Origin: an uncultured bacterium
Lineage (GTDB): Bacteria; Actinomycetota; Coriobacteriia; Coriobacteriales; Coriobacteriaceae
DNA length: 32,583 nt
Assembly: GCA_905215755.1 (NCBI GenBank)
Contig: CAJMRE010000023.1
Coordinates: 1-32,583 of the forward strand
Direction of reading: 5' to 3'
Of the stretch, positions 1-7,318 are shown in pieces. Position numbers and translations under genes: made by a program. Position 1 is the stretch's first letter; each line of letters opens with the position of its first letter. Below the pieces are notes generated by a model. The model did no database searches. It was not told where the DNA came from and saw nothing but the letters and a program-made list of their open reading frames with translations.

Positions 1-13
1 GCCCCATGCGAAG

Positions 14-55
14 ATGTCAGACAGCACAGCAATTCGTGTCCGCGCGAGGCTTTAA
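14..55 (+). pseudogene. possible N-terminal remnant of a RelB/DinJ-type antitoxin
   Basis: A 13-codon reading frame reads MSDSTAIRVRARL and then stops. Its look matches the start of RelB/DinJ ribbon-helix-helix antitoxins, where a short polar start is followed by a strand of the type (A/F)(I/V)R(V/A)R and then an acidic Asp-Glu turn. Here the frame ends exactly where that turn should begin, and no downstream frame continues the family pattern. The match is short and no database comparison was possible, so this could be chance or a fragment of an upstream gene cut by the window edge. Confidence 0.2.
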
Positions 56-59
56 ACTA

Positions 60-78
60 AATGCGATAAAGACGCATT
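60..78. promoter_or_regulatory. small inverted repeat upstream of the DUF1016 nuclease gene
   Basis: Arms AATGCG and CGCATT are perfect complements separated by seven bases (ATAAAGA). The element lies about 25 bases upstream of the nuclease start and just before its ribosome binding site (AAAGGAAAG, 84-92). It could be an operator or a small hairpin near the transcript start. No clear -35/-10 pair was identified. Confidence 0.3.
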
Positions 79-105
79 CCACAAAAGGAAAGTGGGGCGA
101 CAGTG

Positions 106-1155
106 ATGGGCGAACTGGTAAACCGTGGAGAATCGGCAATCGTGCCCGAAGGTTTTTACAAGCAGGTCTCCTCGATTCTCAACGCCGCTCGCGACAAGGC
201 CTATACCGCCGTTAACTTTGCGATGGTTGAGGCATATTGGGAGATCGGCAAGAGTATTGTTGATGAACAGGGCGGAGAGGGGCGCGCCAAGTATGGCGAT
301 GCACTGATCGACGAACTTGCCGTTAGATTGACTAAGGATTTTGGCAGAGGCTTCAACGCCAGAAGCTTAAGATACATGCGTCAGTTTTGTCTTGCGTTCC
401 CAATCCGGAACGCGCTGCGTTCCGAATTGAATTGGACACATTACCGCAGGTTATCGCGTATAACCGACCCTGATGCTCGAACATGGTACATGAACGAATG
501 CGCCGATTCTCGTTGGAGCACGCGTCAGCTCGAACGCCAGATCAACACCATGTTCCGCGAGCGCCTACTTGCCAGCAAGGACAAGGAGGCCGTCACCCAG
601 GAAATCCAAAAGAGCGCCCCGGCTCGTCGCCCCGAGGATATCATCCGCGACCCATATGTACTGGAGTTTTTAGGTTTCTCGGACGATACTGCGTTTCGCG
701 AGAGCGATCTAGAGCAGGCGCTCATCACGCATCTTCAGAAGTTCCTGCTGGAGCTTGGCCGTGGTTTCGCTTTCGAGGCGCGCCAAAAGCGCATCACCTT
801 TGATGGGCGCCATTTCTATATTGACCTTGTTTTTTACAACTATCTGATGCGCTGCTTCGTGCTCATCGACCTTAAGACGGACGACCTTACGCATCAGGAC
901 CTGGGCCAGATGCAAATGTATGTGAACTACTACACGCGCGAGCTCATGAACGAAGGCGACAATCCGCCCATAGGCATCGTGCTCTGCGCGGACAAAAGCG
1001 ATTCGATTGTCGAGTACACGCTGCCCGAAGACAACGACCAAGTGTTTACCGCCAAATACCTGCCGTATCTTCCAAGCAAGGAAGAGCTGGCGCGCGAGCT
1101 GAGTGCCGAGTACCGCGCCATCAACGAAGCGACTAATGGCGAAACGCAAGGGTAG
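106..1155 (+). CDS. DUF1016/YhcG-family PD-(D/E)XK nuclease domain protein
   Basis: A 349-residue protein with the two-part layout of the YhcG/DUF1016 family. The N-terminal helical region (about 15-150) carries the family signature AYWEIGKSIV and ARSLRYMRQF. The C-terminal nuclease domain (about 175-340) contains FYIDLVFYN followed by VLIDLKTD; the two Asp residues and the Lys of IDLK fit a PD-(D/E)XK active site. Family members are often found beside type I restriction genes or in accessory islands, but their substrate is poorly known and no restriction genes are visible here. GTG at 103 directly precedes ATG at 106; ATG is chosen because GGGG at 94-97 then sits at good spacing. The early part (325-375) uses four AGA arginine codons in a short stretch, unlike the neighbouring CGC-rich genes, which suggests horizontal acquisition. 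Confidence 0.85.
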   Translation: MGELVNRGESAIVPEGFYKQVSSILNAARDKAYTAVNFAMVEAYWEIGKSIVDEQGGEGRAKYGDALIDELAVRLTKDFGRGFNARSLRYMRQFCLAFPIRNALRSELNWTHYRRLSRITDPDARTWYMNECADSRWSTRQLERQINTMFRERLLASKDKEAVTQEIQKSAPARRPEDIIRDPYVLEFLGFSDDTAFRESDLEQALITHLQKFLLELGRGFAFEARQKRITFDGRHFYIDLVFYNYLMRCFVLIDLKTDDLTHQDLGQMQMYVNYYTRELMNEGDNPPIGIVLCADKSDSIVEYTLPEDNDQVFTAKYLPYLPSKEELARELSAEYRAINEATNGETQG

Positions 1156-1580
1156 CAGCACGTTGCGACCGAAGCCACCGCAGCCGTCGCAGGCGCACTC
1201 GCGGTTGCGACGCACGCTACGAAACAATACCGGTCATGGACGCCGGCAACGACATTCTAGCCGTGGCTGGCGAGCGTGACCTGACAGGCAAAGACGCGGC
1301 CTTCGTCTGATGTGGGTCCATTGGCTGCCACAGAAAAGGGCCGGTTGCAGCCGGCCCTTTAGACGATAATACCTGCGTTGCCCGCGCTTCCGAAGTGTGA
1401 CTAGCTGAGGAGCGGGTTCCGCGGCACAACCTGATTTTACCCAGTGAGGAGGCTCTTTTGCAGCCGCTCCACTGTTTATTTACATCTGGCACCCTCAAAC
1501 AATCAGACGGCAGCCCGCACTCCTGAGAGCTGCCCCGCACCCCCGGCCATCACCTTACGGCAACAACCGGTGCTACTCCC
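1156..1580. other. gene-poor interval, possibly holding a minus-strand structured RNA
   Basis: About 425 bases with no convincing protein gene. The stretch 1156-1310 reads as short broken frames and may be decayed coding sequence. Read on the minus strand, 1540-1361 can form several stems, including AGTGGAG with CCTCACT enclosing GGCT with AGCC, and GGAGCGG with a distant CCGCTCC. The interval then runs into the terminator at 1332-1360. This could be a small RNA, or a long structured 3' region of the zinc-ribbon gene that ends at 1581. Confidence 0.35.
1332..1360 (-). terminator. intrinsic terminator (minus strand)
   Basis: A perfect 10-base-pair stem (AAAGGGCCGG with CCGGCCCTTT) has a six-base loop. 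On the minus strand it is followed by TTTTCTG; on the plus strand the tail is poor in T. It most likely ends transcription from the minus strand, coming from the zinc-ribbon gene or from an RNA in 1361-1540. The stem could also act weakly for the plus-strand nuclease gene. Confidence 0.8.
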
Positions 1581-2918
1581 CTACTTCCCAAATAGCGCAC
1601 CCAGCAGACCGCGGCGTTTGGGCTTCTCCTCTCGGTAGGAACCCTCGACGGCGGCTGCAACCTGGCGCGGTTGCTCGCCGCCTCCACGGCGCACGATCTG
1701 GTACAGGAAGGGCGATTTAACGTATTTGACCTCGAAGGGCGTGGCGTGCACGGTGCTCTCACCGGACAGATGCAGGCTCGGGCTGAGCGGCGCCACGATA
1801 TGCGTTTCGCGCTTGTCGCTAAACACCACCGCGGCCGCGCGGCCCGTCTGGCCGTTTACGGCAATGCGCACCTGCTCGCCATCGCGGCCGTCTGTCGCCG
1901 GACGATCGACAAAGTAGACCGGCACCATCACCAGGCCGTCCTTATGTTTGCGGGCCTTGCGCGCCCACATGCGAATGCTCTTTTTATTGAGCCCCAGTAC
2001 AGCCTCGGCGTCGTTGCCCGCAACGTCGAGCGCCAACTTATCAATGACCACCTGGTCCTTGGTAGACGCATCGACTGAGACAACGCGAAAGTCACCTTCC
2101 TGCATGGCGGGATCGAACGGACCGACCTTGGCAAAGTCCCACGGCTCCAAAATGCCCATGAGGCGAACGTCCAGGTAGTTTGCCCTGGGGTATGCCCAGT
2201 CGAGCACCTCGTAGTACACCAAGGCCTCCTTGCTCAGGCCCTTGCCCGGGAAGCTCGCCATCATGCGCAAGTCCGCCAGCGCCATGGGGAAATAGAAGAG
2301 CATCATGTCGTTTTGGATCGCGTCTTCCACGTCGTGCCCGGCAAAGGCATCCGGATACTGGCGCACCAGCTGCAGCGCGTTGGCACGTGCCTGCTGCGGC
2401 GAGATTTCGCAGGGAATACCCTGCTCGGGCACATACTCCGCACCAACGCCCATGGTCAGGCGCTTGCTAAACGTCCCCGGCTTGAGCAGGTCCGCAATGC
2501 CAATCTTATTGCCGCAGGACGGGCACTCAAACACACGCTGCGTTGACTCGCCCTCAAAGGACGCTCCGCAGAAGGGGCAAGGAATGCTCACATGCGTGGC
2601 CTCTTGGAACTCCTGCGCCGTGCCGCGATCCTCCCACAGCAGATGTTCCAGGACCGACTGATTGCGCCAGTGCGCATTGAAGAAATACCAGTCCGGGTCC
2701 TGCGGGCGCTCGAGTTGCGACACATGCGTGAGTTTGAGCAGTCCATCCACCACCGTCAACGGCGTATGGCGAATACCCAAAGCGCTCTTGGGCTCTCCGG
2801 CGTCCGCCTGCCACGGAACCACCGTGCCGCAATAGGCGCACTCAAAGCTGCGCTTAGCCTGGTGCGAGTACATAGGGCCGCCGCAGTTTTGACATTTAAT
2901 GGCAAACATCTCGTCCAT
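1581..2918 (-). CDS. zinc-ribbon protein of unknown function (445 aa)
   Basis: The protein carries two zinc-ribbon modules. The first is at the N-terminus, with cysteines 9, 12, 27 and 30 (CQNCGG ... CAYCG); the second has cysteines 114, 117, 132 and 135 (CPFCG ... CPSCG). The remaining 300 residues are soluble mixed alpha/beta sequence without a motif I can name, and the end is basic (KPKRRGLLGALFGK). No transmembrane segment is evident. The start is ATG at 2918, preceded by AGGAGG eight bases away; an upstream in-frame start at 2969 lacks such support. The gene is divergent from the CDF transporter gene, and the gap between them holds a 7-5-7 palindrome. The zinc ribbons suggest nucleic-acid or protein binding, but this is not enough to assign a function. 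Confidence 0.8.
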   Translation of the reverse strand: MDEMFAIKCQNCGGPMYSHQAKRSFECAYCGTVVPWQADAGEPKSALGIRHTPLTVVDGLLKLTHVSQLERPQDPDWYFFNAHWRNQSVLEHLLWEDRGTAQEFQEATHVSIPCPFCGASFEGESTQRVFECPSCGNKIGIADLLKPGTFSKRLTMGVGAEYVPEQGIPCEISPQQARANALQLVRQYPDAFAGHDVEDAIQNDMMLFYFPMALADLRMMASFPGKGLSKEALVYYEVLDWAYPRANYLDVRLMGILEPWDFAKVGPFDPAMQEGDFRVVSVDASTKDQVVIDKLALDVAGNDAEAVLGLNKKSIRMWARKARKHKDGLVMVPVYFVDRPATDGRDGEQVRIAVNGQTGRAAAVVFSDKRETHIVAPLSPSLHLSGESTVHATPFEVKYVKSPFLYQIVRRGGGEQPRQVAAAVEGSYREEKPKRRGLLGALFGK

Positions 2919-2946
2919 GGAAACGTCCTCCTTTGCACAGGGGCTG

Positions 2947-2965
2947 TCGACATTAAGTATGTCGA
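2947..2965. promoter_or_regulatory. 7-5-7 palindrome, candidate operator
   Basis: TCGACAT and ATGTCGA are perfect complements around a five-base centre. The element lies 29 bases upstream of the zinc-ribbon start, in the divergent gap with the transporter gene. Its size and symmetry fit a dimeric repressor site near the 5' end of the minus-strand transcript. The regulator is unknown. Confidence 0.4.
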
Positions 2966-3076
2966 GCAAGCAGGCACATGCCCATACCCATGTGGCCCAA
3001 AATGGACCACCCAGGCAGACGAGAAGGCTCGCTCGTTAGCACCGGCAGACTATTGCTGCATTTTCTGAGCATCGGC

Positions 3077-3103
3077 GCACGGCGCCCCCGTGCGAGCTAC
3101 ACT
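3077..3103 (+). promoter_or_regulatory. possible promoter of the CDF transporter gene
   Basis: TACACT at 3098-3103 is a plausible -10 element 33 bases before the ATG. The usual -35 region is occupied by a small inverted repeat (GCACGG at 3077-3082 and CCGTGC at 3088-3093), with no good -35 hexamer. The repeat may be a binding site for a regulator. Support is sequence appearance only. Confidence 0.3.
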
Positions 3104-3136
3104 ATCCCCTTAAACATGATTGTGAGGACGACCGCT

Positions 3137-4318
3137 ATGCTATTTGTAAATCGGCTGGTACATACGCTTGTTCCCGGCAGCGAAAGCGAGCCGGTCGATA
3201 CCTCCCGCCGCACCAACGCGGGTTTTGCCGCAAGCCTCATCTGCATCGGCCTCAACATCACCCTGTGCCTGGCCAAGGGCATCGCGGGCCTGCTCGCTGG
3301 CTCTGTCTCGCTTATCGCCGATGCCTTCAACAACCTTTCCGACGCCTCGAGCAACATCGTGAGCCTGCTCGGGTTCCGCCTTGCCAGCCGCCCGGCAGAC
3401 GAGGGCCACCCTTACGGCCACGGCCGCTACGAGTACCTGGCCGGTCTGTTTGTCGCCGTCCTGGTTTGCGCCGTCGGCATCAACCTGATCCTCGAGTCGG
3501 TCACCAAGATCATCAAGCCCTCGCCCACCGTGTATTCGGCGCTCTCCATGGCTGCCCTTGTTCTGTCCATGCTCGTCAAATTCTGGATGGCCGCATTCAA
3601 CCGCGCGCTGGGTAACCGTATCGATTCCGAAACACTCATCGCCACGGCGCAGGACTCCAAAAACGACGTCACCACCTCGGGCTCGGTCTTAGTGGCGGCG
3701 CTTATTTCGCAGACGACCGGCTTTGACCTCGATGGCTGGGCTGGCCTGGGTGTGGGCATCTTCATCTGCATCAGCGGCATGGGCCTAGTGCGCGACGCCA
3801 TCAGCCCGTTGCTGGGGCAAGCGCCCGACCCCAAGCTCGTCCAGGCAATCCGCGACAAGATCATGTCGTATCCGCAGGTCCTAGGCACGCACGACCTGAT
3901 GGTGCACGACTACGGCCCCGGTCGTCAGTTTGCCAGCGCCCACGTGGAGATGCCCGGCGAGGGCGACGCATTTGAGCACCACGAGATCCTGGACACCATC
4001 GAGCACGACATCAAGCGCCAGATGGGCATTGGCATCACGCTGCACTGCGACCCCATCGCCACCACCGGCGACGACCTGCGCGGCTGGGTCAAGCGCGGCG
4101 TCATGCAGATCGATCCCGCGCTCTCCATCCACGACCTGCACGAGCACGACGGCTTTGTGTCATTTGACCTGGTGCGTCCCGACGGCTTTGACATATCCGA
4201 CGAGGAGCTGCTGGAGCTCGTCACGCGCATCGTGCATGAGCGCCGGCCCGACGTCTCGTGCGTCGTCACATTCGATTCGGGCTTTAGCTCGCCCGAGCGT
4301 CCGGCCGAGCAGCTGTAG
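3137..4318 (+). CDS. cation diffusion facilitator (CDF) exporter, possibly Mn2+-type
   Basis: A 393-residue inner-membrane transporter of the CDF family, which exports divalent metal ions in exchange for protons. Six hydrophobic segments span about residues 28-215, followed by a cytoplasmic domain of CDF type. The family signature HPYGHGR is at 91-97. The metal-site motifs read N65-xxx-D69 in segment 2 (within DAFNNLSDA) and D173-xxx-D177 in segment 5 (DSKND). Zinc exporters normally have His in these motifs, and the acidic/Asn version is known from manganese exporters, so Mn2+ is the best guess. The tail after residue 300 is longer than in minimal CDFs. ATG 3137 has GAGGA eight bases upstream; ATG 3116 is an alternative. 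No yybP-ykoY manganese riboswitch was recognised upstream. Confidence 0.88.
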   Translation: MLFVNRLVHTLVPGSESEPVDTSRRTNAGFAASLICIGLNITLCLAKGIAGLLAGSVSLIADAFNNLSDASSNIVSLLGFRLASRPADEGHPYGHGRYEYLAGLFVAVLVCAVGINLILESVTKIIKPSPTVYSALSMAALVLSMLVKFWMAAFNRALGNRIDSETLIATAQDSKNDVTTSGSVLVAALISQTTGFDLDGWAGLGVGIFICISGMGLVRDAISPLLGQAPDPKLVQAIRDKIMSYPQVLGTHDLMVHDYGPGRQFASAHVEMPGEGDAFEHHEILDTIEHDIKRQMGIGITLHCDPIATTGDDLRGWVKRGVMQIDPALSIHDLHEHDGFVSFDLVRPDGFDISDEELLELVTRIVHERRPDVSCVVTFDSGFSSPERPAEQL

Positions 4319-4336
4319 CCCCGCTCCGCTCGTCCG

Positions 4337-5326
4337 CTAGTTTCCCTGCGCGCCCGAGATGCCGTTTTGCAGGGCGTTCCAGGCATCCGTCGCCATGCCG
4401 CCCAAGTTCTGCGCGGTATCGCCCAGGTTTTGTGCCGTGTCGCCCAGCTCTTGCGCCTTGTCTCCCAACTCCTGTGCCTTGTTGCTCAAGTCCTCCAGCG
4501 TGTTGGAGCTCGAGCTGTCGGTACCGCTTTGGCCGTCGGACGAGTTGCCTGAGCTGTTCTTGTGCGTGAGCTGAATTTCGAGGTTGCCGTTGTCGTTATA
4601 GTAGGCAGAAGTAACGACCCAGTTGGCATCGACGACGGGCGTTGAGCCATCATCAGTCAGGACCACGGCATTCGAAAGATCGGCGCCGCGCGACTTGAGG
4701 ATCTTCTTGGCGTTGGACCAGTACTGCCCCGGGATATCACTCAGATCGACGGTGCTAGACGAGGCGGACTCGGTTTGCTCGGCAGCGGTATCGGCCGTTG
4801 AACTCCCTCGCTTGTTGAGCATGCCCGACACGATGGCAAACACAACCGACAGCGCAAAGAAGATCGCCAGCACGATGAGGATCTTCTTAATCACGCTCGA
4901 CGAACGCGACGGCGTCTCTTCCTCGTCCTCGCCATATTGCGGAATCGACTTGGGGTACTCGCGATACGGCTCGCGCGACTCGTAGCGAGGCTGCGCCGTG
5001 CGAGGCATATACGTCGTCTGCTGAGGCTGCGGAATGGGATTCTGCGGCAGGTCATCATAGGGATTCGGCGTCGAGGCGGCATAAGAATCCTGCGGCGCGT
5101 AATCAAACGGGTCTGCCGCCGCGTTGCCATAGGGGCTTTGCAAAGATGCAGCGTAAGGGTCCTGCGCCGCGTCGCCATAGCCCATAACTCGTGTGGGCTC
5201 GGCAGAAGGCTGCGTCGCGGCGGGGTCGACATAACCGGGGTTGGGAACAACGCGGGTCGCATCGGCGCTATCGCCAGCCTGCGCGGAACCGCAGCCGCCC
5301 ATCACGGTTGTCTTGTCCTGATCCAT
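4337..5326 (-). CDS. single-pass membrane protein with PASTA-like outer domain and heptad repeats
   Basis: A 329-residue protein in four parts. Residues 1-145 are Pro/Tyr/Gln/Asn-rich and probably disordered and cytoplasmic. Residues 148-170 form a transmembrane helix (KKILIVLAIFFALSVV). Residues 193-255 resemble a PASTA domain (IPGQYWSNAKKILKSRGADL ...). Residues 283-310 are four 7-residue repeats of the form (K/T)AQ(E/N)LG(D/G). The N-terminal part has three threonine motifs, DKTTVMG, DATRVVP and EPTRVMG, of the TxxV/TxxM type recognised by FHA domains after phosphorylation by Ser/Thr kinases in actinobacteria. A role beside PASTA-kinase signalling at the cell envelope is inference. The start is ATG 5326 with AAGGAA seven bases upstream. 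The gene converges on the CDF gene with an 18-base gap and no obvious terminator. Confidence 0.7.
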   Translation of the reverse strand: MDQDKTTVMGGCGSAQAGDSADATRVVPNPGYVDPAATQPSAEPTRVMGYGDAAQDPYAASLQSPYGNAAADPFDYAPQDSYAASTPNPYDDLPQNPIPQPQQTTYMPRTAQPRYESREPYREYPKSIPQYGEDEEETPSRSSSVIKKILIVLAIFFALSVVFAIVSGMLNKRGSSTADTAAEQTESASSSTVDLSDIPGQYWSNAKKILKSRGADLSNAVVLTDDGSTPVVDANWVVTSAYYNDNGNLEIQLTHKNSSGNSSDGQSGTDSSSSNTLEDLSNKAQELGDKAQELGDTAQNLGDTAQNLGGMATDAWNALQNGISGAQGN

Positions 5327-5445
5327 GCAACGATTCCTTTCCGTCGCCTGTAAGCATCAAGTTATCCATGCATTCTACCAGCGCAAAAGCCTATGATGGG
5401 CAGAGTCCGTCGGTATCTACAAGACATGCGCGGGCCTAAGGATCA

Positions 5446-5481
5446 AAAAGCCCCGCCGGGCCTTGGTAGGCGCGACGGGGC
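5446..5481 (-). terminator. intrinsic terminator of fhs
   Basis: On the minus strand GCCCCG pairs with CGGGGC, extended by a few further pairs around a long loop, and is followed by TTTTTGAT. It lies 26 bases after the stop codon of the formate-tetrahydrofolate ligase gene. Confidence 0.75.
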
Positions 5482-5506
5482 GGGCAAGCGGCTATGAGCA
5501 GCGAGC

Positions 5507-7174
5507 TTAGAACAGGCCGGTGATGTTGCCGTCGTTGTCGACGTCGATGTTCTCGGCCGCAGGGACCTTGGGCAGGCCCGGCATGGTCAGAACACTGCCA
5601 GTCAGTGCGACCACAAAGTGGGCGCCGGCGGAAACCTTGAGCTCACGCACCGTGATGCGGAAGTTCTCGGGAGCGCCCAGGGCCTTGGCGTTGTCGCTAA
5701 AGCTGTACTGCGTCTTGGCCACGCATACCGGCAGGTTGCCAAAGCCGTTCTCGCGCAGCTCGGCAAGCTGACGCTTGGCGGCCGGCGTAAAGTCAACGCC
5801 GTCGGCGCGGTAAACCTTGGTGGCAACAGCATCGAGGGCGTCGGCCACATCGGCGCCGTCCTCATAGGCAAACTTGAGCTCGCTCGGCTGCTCAATCAGA
5901 CGCATGACCTCATCGGCCAGCTCGAGCGCGCCCTCGCCGCCCTTGGCCCAGACCTCGGAAAGCTTAACGTTGACGCCGAGCTTCTGGCACTCGGACTCGA
6001 TGAGCGCAAGCTCGGCCTCGGTGTCCGTCGGGAAGCGGTTGATGGCGACCACGCAGGGCAGACCATAAACGTTCTGGATGTTGTCGACGTGACGCAGCAG
6101 GTTGGGCATGCCAGCCTTGAGTGCCTCGAGGTTCTCCTCGTTGAGGTCGGCCTTGGCGACGCCACCGTTGTACTTCAGCGCACGAGCGGTCGCAACGACC
6201 ACGACGGCGCTGGGGCGAACGCCCGTCATGCGGCACTTAATGTCGAGGAACTTTTCGGCGCCCAGATCGGCGCCGAAGCCGGCCTCGGTAATGGCGACAT
6301 CGCCAAAACGCATGGCCATGCGCGTAGCCATGATGGAGTTGCAGCCGTGGGCAATGTTGGCGAAGGGACCGCCGTGGACAAACGCGGGCGTGCCCTCGAG
6401 CGTTTGCACCAGGTTGGGCTTGAGCGCGTCCTTAAGCAACGCGGCCATGGCACCCTGGGCCTTAAGGTCGCGGGCACGGACGGGCTCGCCGGCAAAGCTA
6501 TAGCCGACGACAATCTCGCCCAGGCGCTCCTTGAGATCGCTGATGCTCGTAGACAGGCACAGGATTGCCATGACCTCGGAGGCGACGGTGATATCGAAGC
6601 CGTCCTCGCGCGGCACGCCCTGAGCCTTACCGCCAATGCCGTCGATGACGTGGCGCAGCTGACGGTCGTTCATATCGACGACGCGCTTCCAAGTGATGCG
6701 CTTAACGTCAATACCGAGCTGGTTGCCCTGCTGGATGTGGTTATCGAGCATGGCGGCCAGCAGGTTGTTGGCAGCACCGATGGCATGGAAGTCGCCGGTA
6801 AAGTGCAGGTTGATGTCCTCCATGGGAATGACCTGGGCCCAACCGCCGCCAGCGGCACCGCCCTTGACGCCAAAGACGGGACCGAGCGAAGGCTCACGCA
6901 GGGCCACGGCGCTCTTGACACCGCGACGACGCAGGCCATCGGCCAGACCGATGGTCGTGGTGGTCTTGCCCTCGCCCGCGGGCGTTGGGTTGATAGCGGT
7001 CACGAGGACGAGCTTGGCCTGGTGATCAGTCGGCTCGTTGAGCAGTGAATAGTCGACCTTAGCCTTGTCGAAGCCGTACGGAATAAGGTGCTTAACGTCG
7101 ACGCCGGCGTTCTTGGCCACCTCGGTAATAGGCAGCGGCGTGACAGAACGTGCGATTTCGATGTCAGTAGGCAT
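5507..7174 (-). CDS. fhs: formate--tetrahydrofolate ligase
   Basis: The enzyme joins formate to tetrahydrofolate using ATP to give 10-formyl-tetrahydrofolate, feeding purine synthesis, initiator-tRNA formylation and one-carbon metabolism in the cytoplasm. The 555-residue length matches the family. The ATP-binding loop TPAGEGKTTT is at 64-73, followed by the conserved REPSLGPVFGVKGGAAGGG and ENINLHFTGD-type segments (here EDINLHFTGDFHAIGAANN). The family-typical C-terminal NLPVCVAKTQYSFSD and GAHFVVALTGSVLTMPGLP are also present. The start is ATG 7174 with AAAGGA upstream; an in-frame start at 7249 lies before the promoter and is not used. The gene appears to be a single transcription unit with its own promoter and terminator. 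Confidence 0.97.
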   Translation of the reverse strand: MPTDIEIARSVTPLPITEVAKNAGVDVKHLIPYGFDKAKVDYSLLNEPTDHQAKLVLVTAINPTPAGEGKTTTTIGLADGLRRRGVKSAVALREPSLGPVFGVKGGAAGGGWAQVIPMEDINLHFTGDFHAIGAANNLLAAMLDNHIQQGNQLGIDVKRITWKRVVDMNDRQLRHVIDGIGGKAQGVPREDGFDITVASEVMAILCLSTSISDLKERLGEIVVGYSFAGEPVRARDLKAQGAMAALLKDALKPNLVQTLEGTPAFVHGGPFANIAHGCNSIMATRMAMRFGDVAITEAGFGADLGAEKFLDIKCRMTGVRPSAVVVVATARALKYNGGVAKADLNEENLEALKAGMPNLLRHVDNIQNVYGLPCVVAINRFPTDTEAELALIESECQKLGVNVKLSEVWAKGGEGALELADEVMRLIEQPSELKFAYEDGADVADALDAVATKVYRADGVDFTPAAKRQLAELRENGFGNLPVCVAKTQYSFSDNAKALGAPENFRITVRELKVSAGAHFVVALTGSVLTMPGLPKVPAAENIDVDNDGNITGLF

Positions 7175-7214
7175 GGGCGGTCCTTTCGTTACCGAATGAG
7201 AAAAAGACCAATTC

Positions 7215-7241
7215 AGCATAGCACGGGCGCGCAACAGTAAA
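7215..7241 (-). promoter_or_regulatory. candidate extended -10 promoter of fhs
   Basis: On the minus strand TGCTATGCT forms an extended -10 element (7223-7215), with TTTACT (7241-7236) as a weak -35 at 15-base spacing. Transcription would start near 7208, giving a short leader of about 34 bases. Confidence 0.45.
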
Positions 7242-7318
7242 ACGCCCATAACCGATGAACGGCGATATGTTTACCCGATGCCCAGCGATAGTCCAACAGC
7301 CCGCCAAAACAAAACGCC

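Noticed and set aside
1217..1540. 107-codon minus-strand open frame
   Set aside because: It runs through the terminator hairpin, lacks a convincing ribosome binding site and has no family likeness; a structured RNA explains the stretch better.
2919..3136. Possible yybP-ykoY manganese riboswitch before the CDF exporter
   Set aside because: The probable leader is only about 30 bases and the characteristic loop sequences were not found.
5618..7048. 476-codon plus-strand open frame antisense to fhs
   Set aside because: A shadow of a clearly recognised enzyme gene; no domain of its own.
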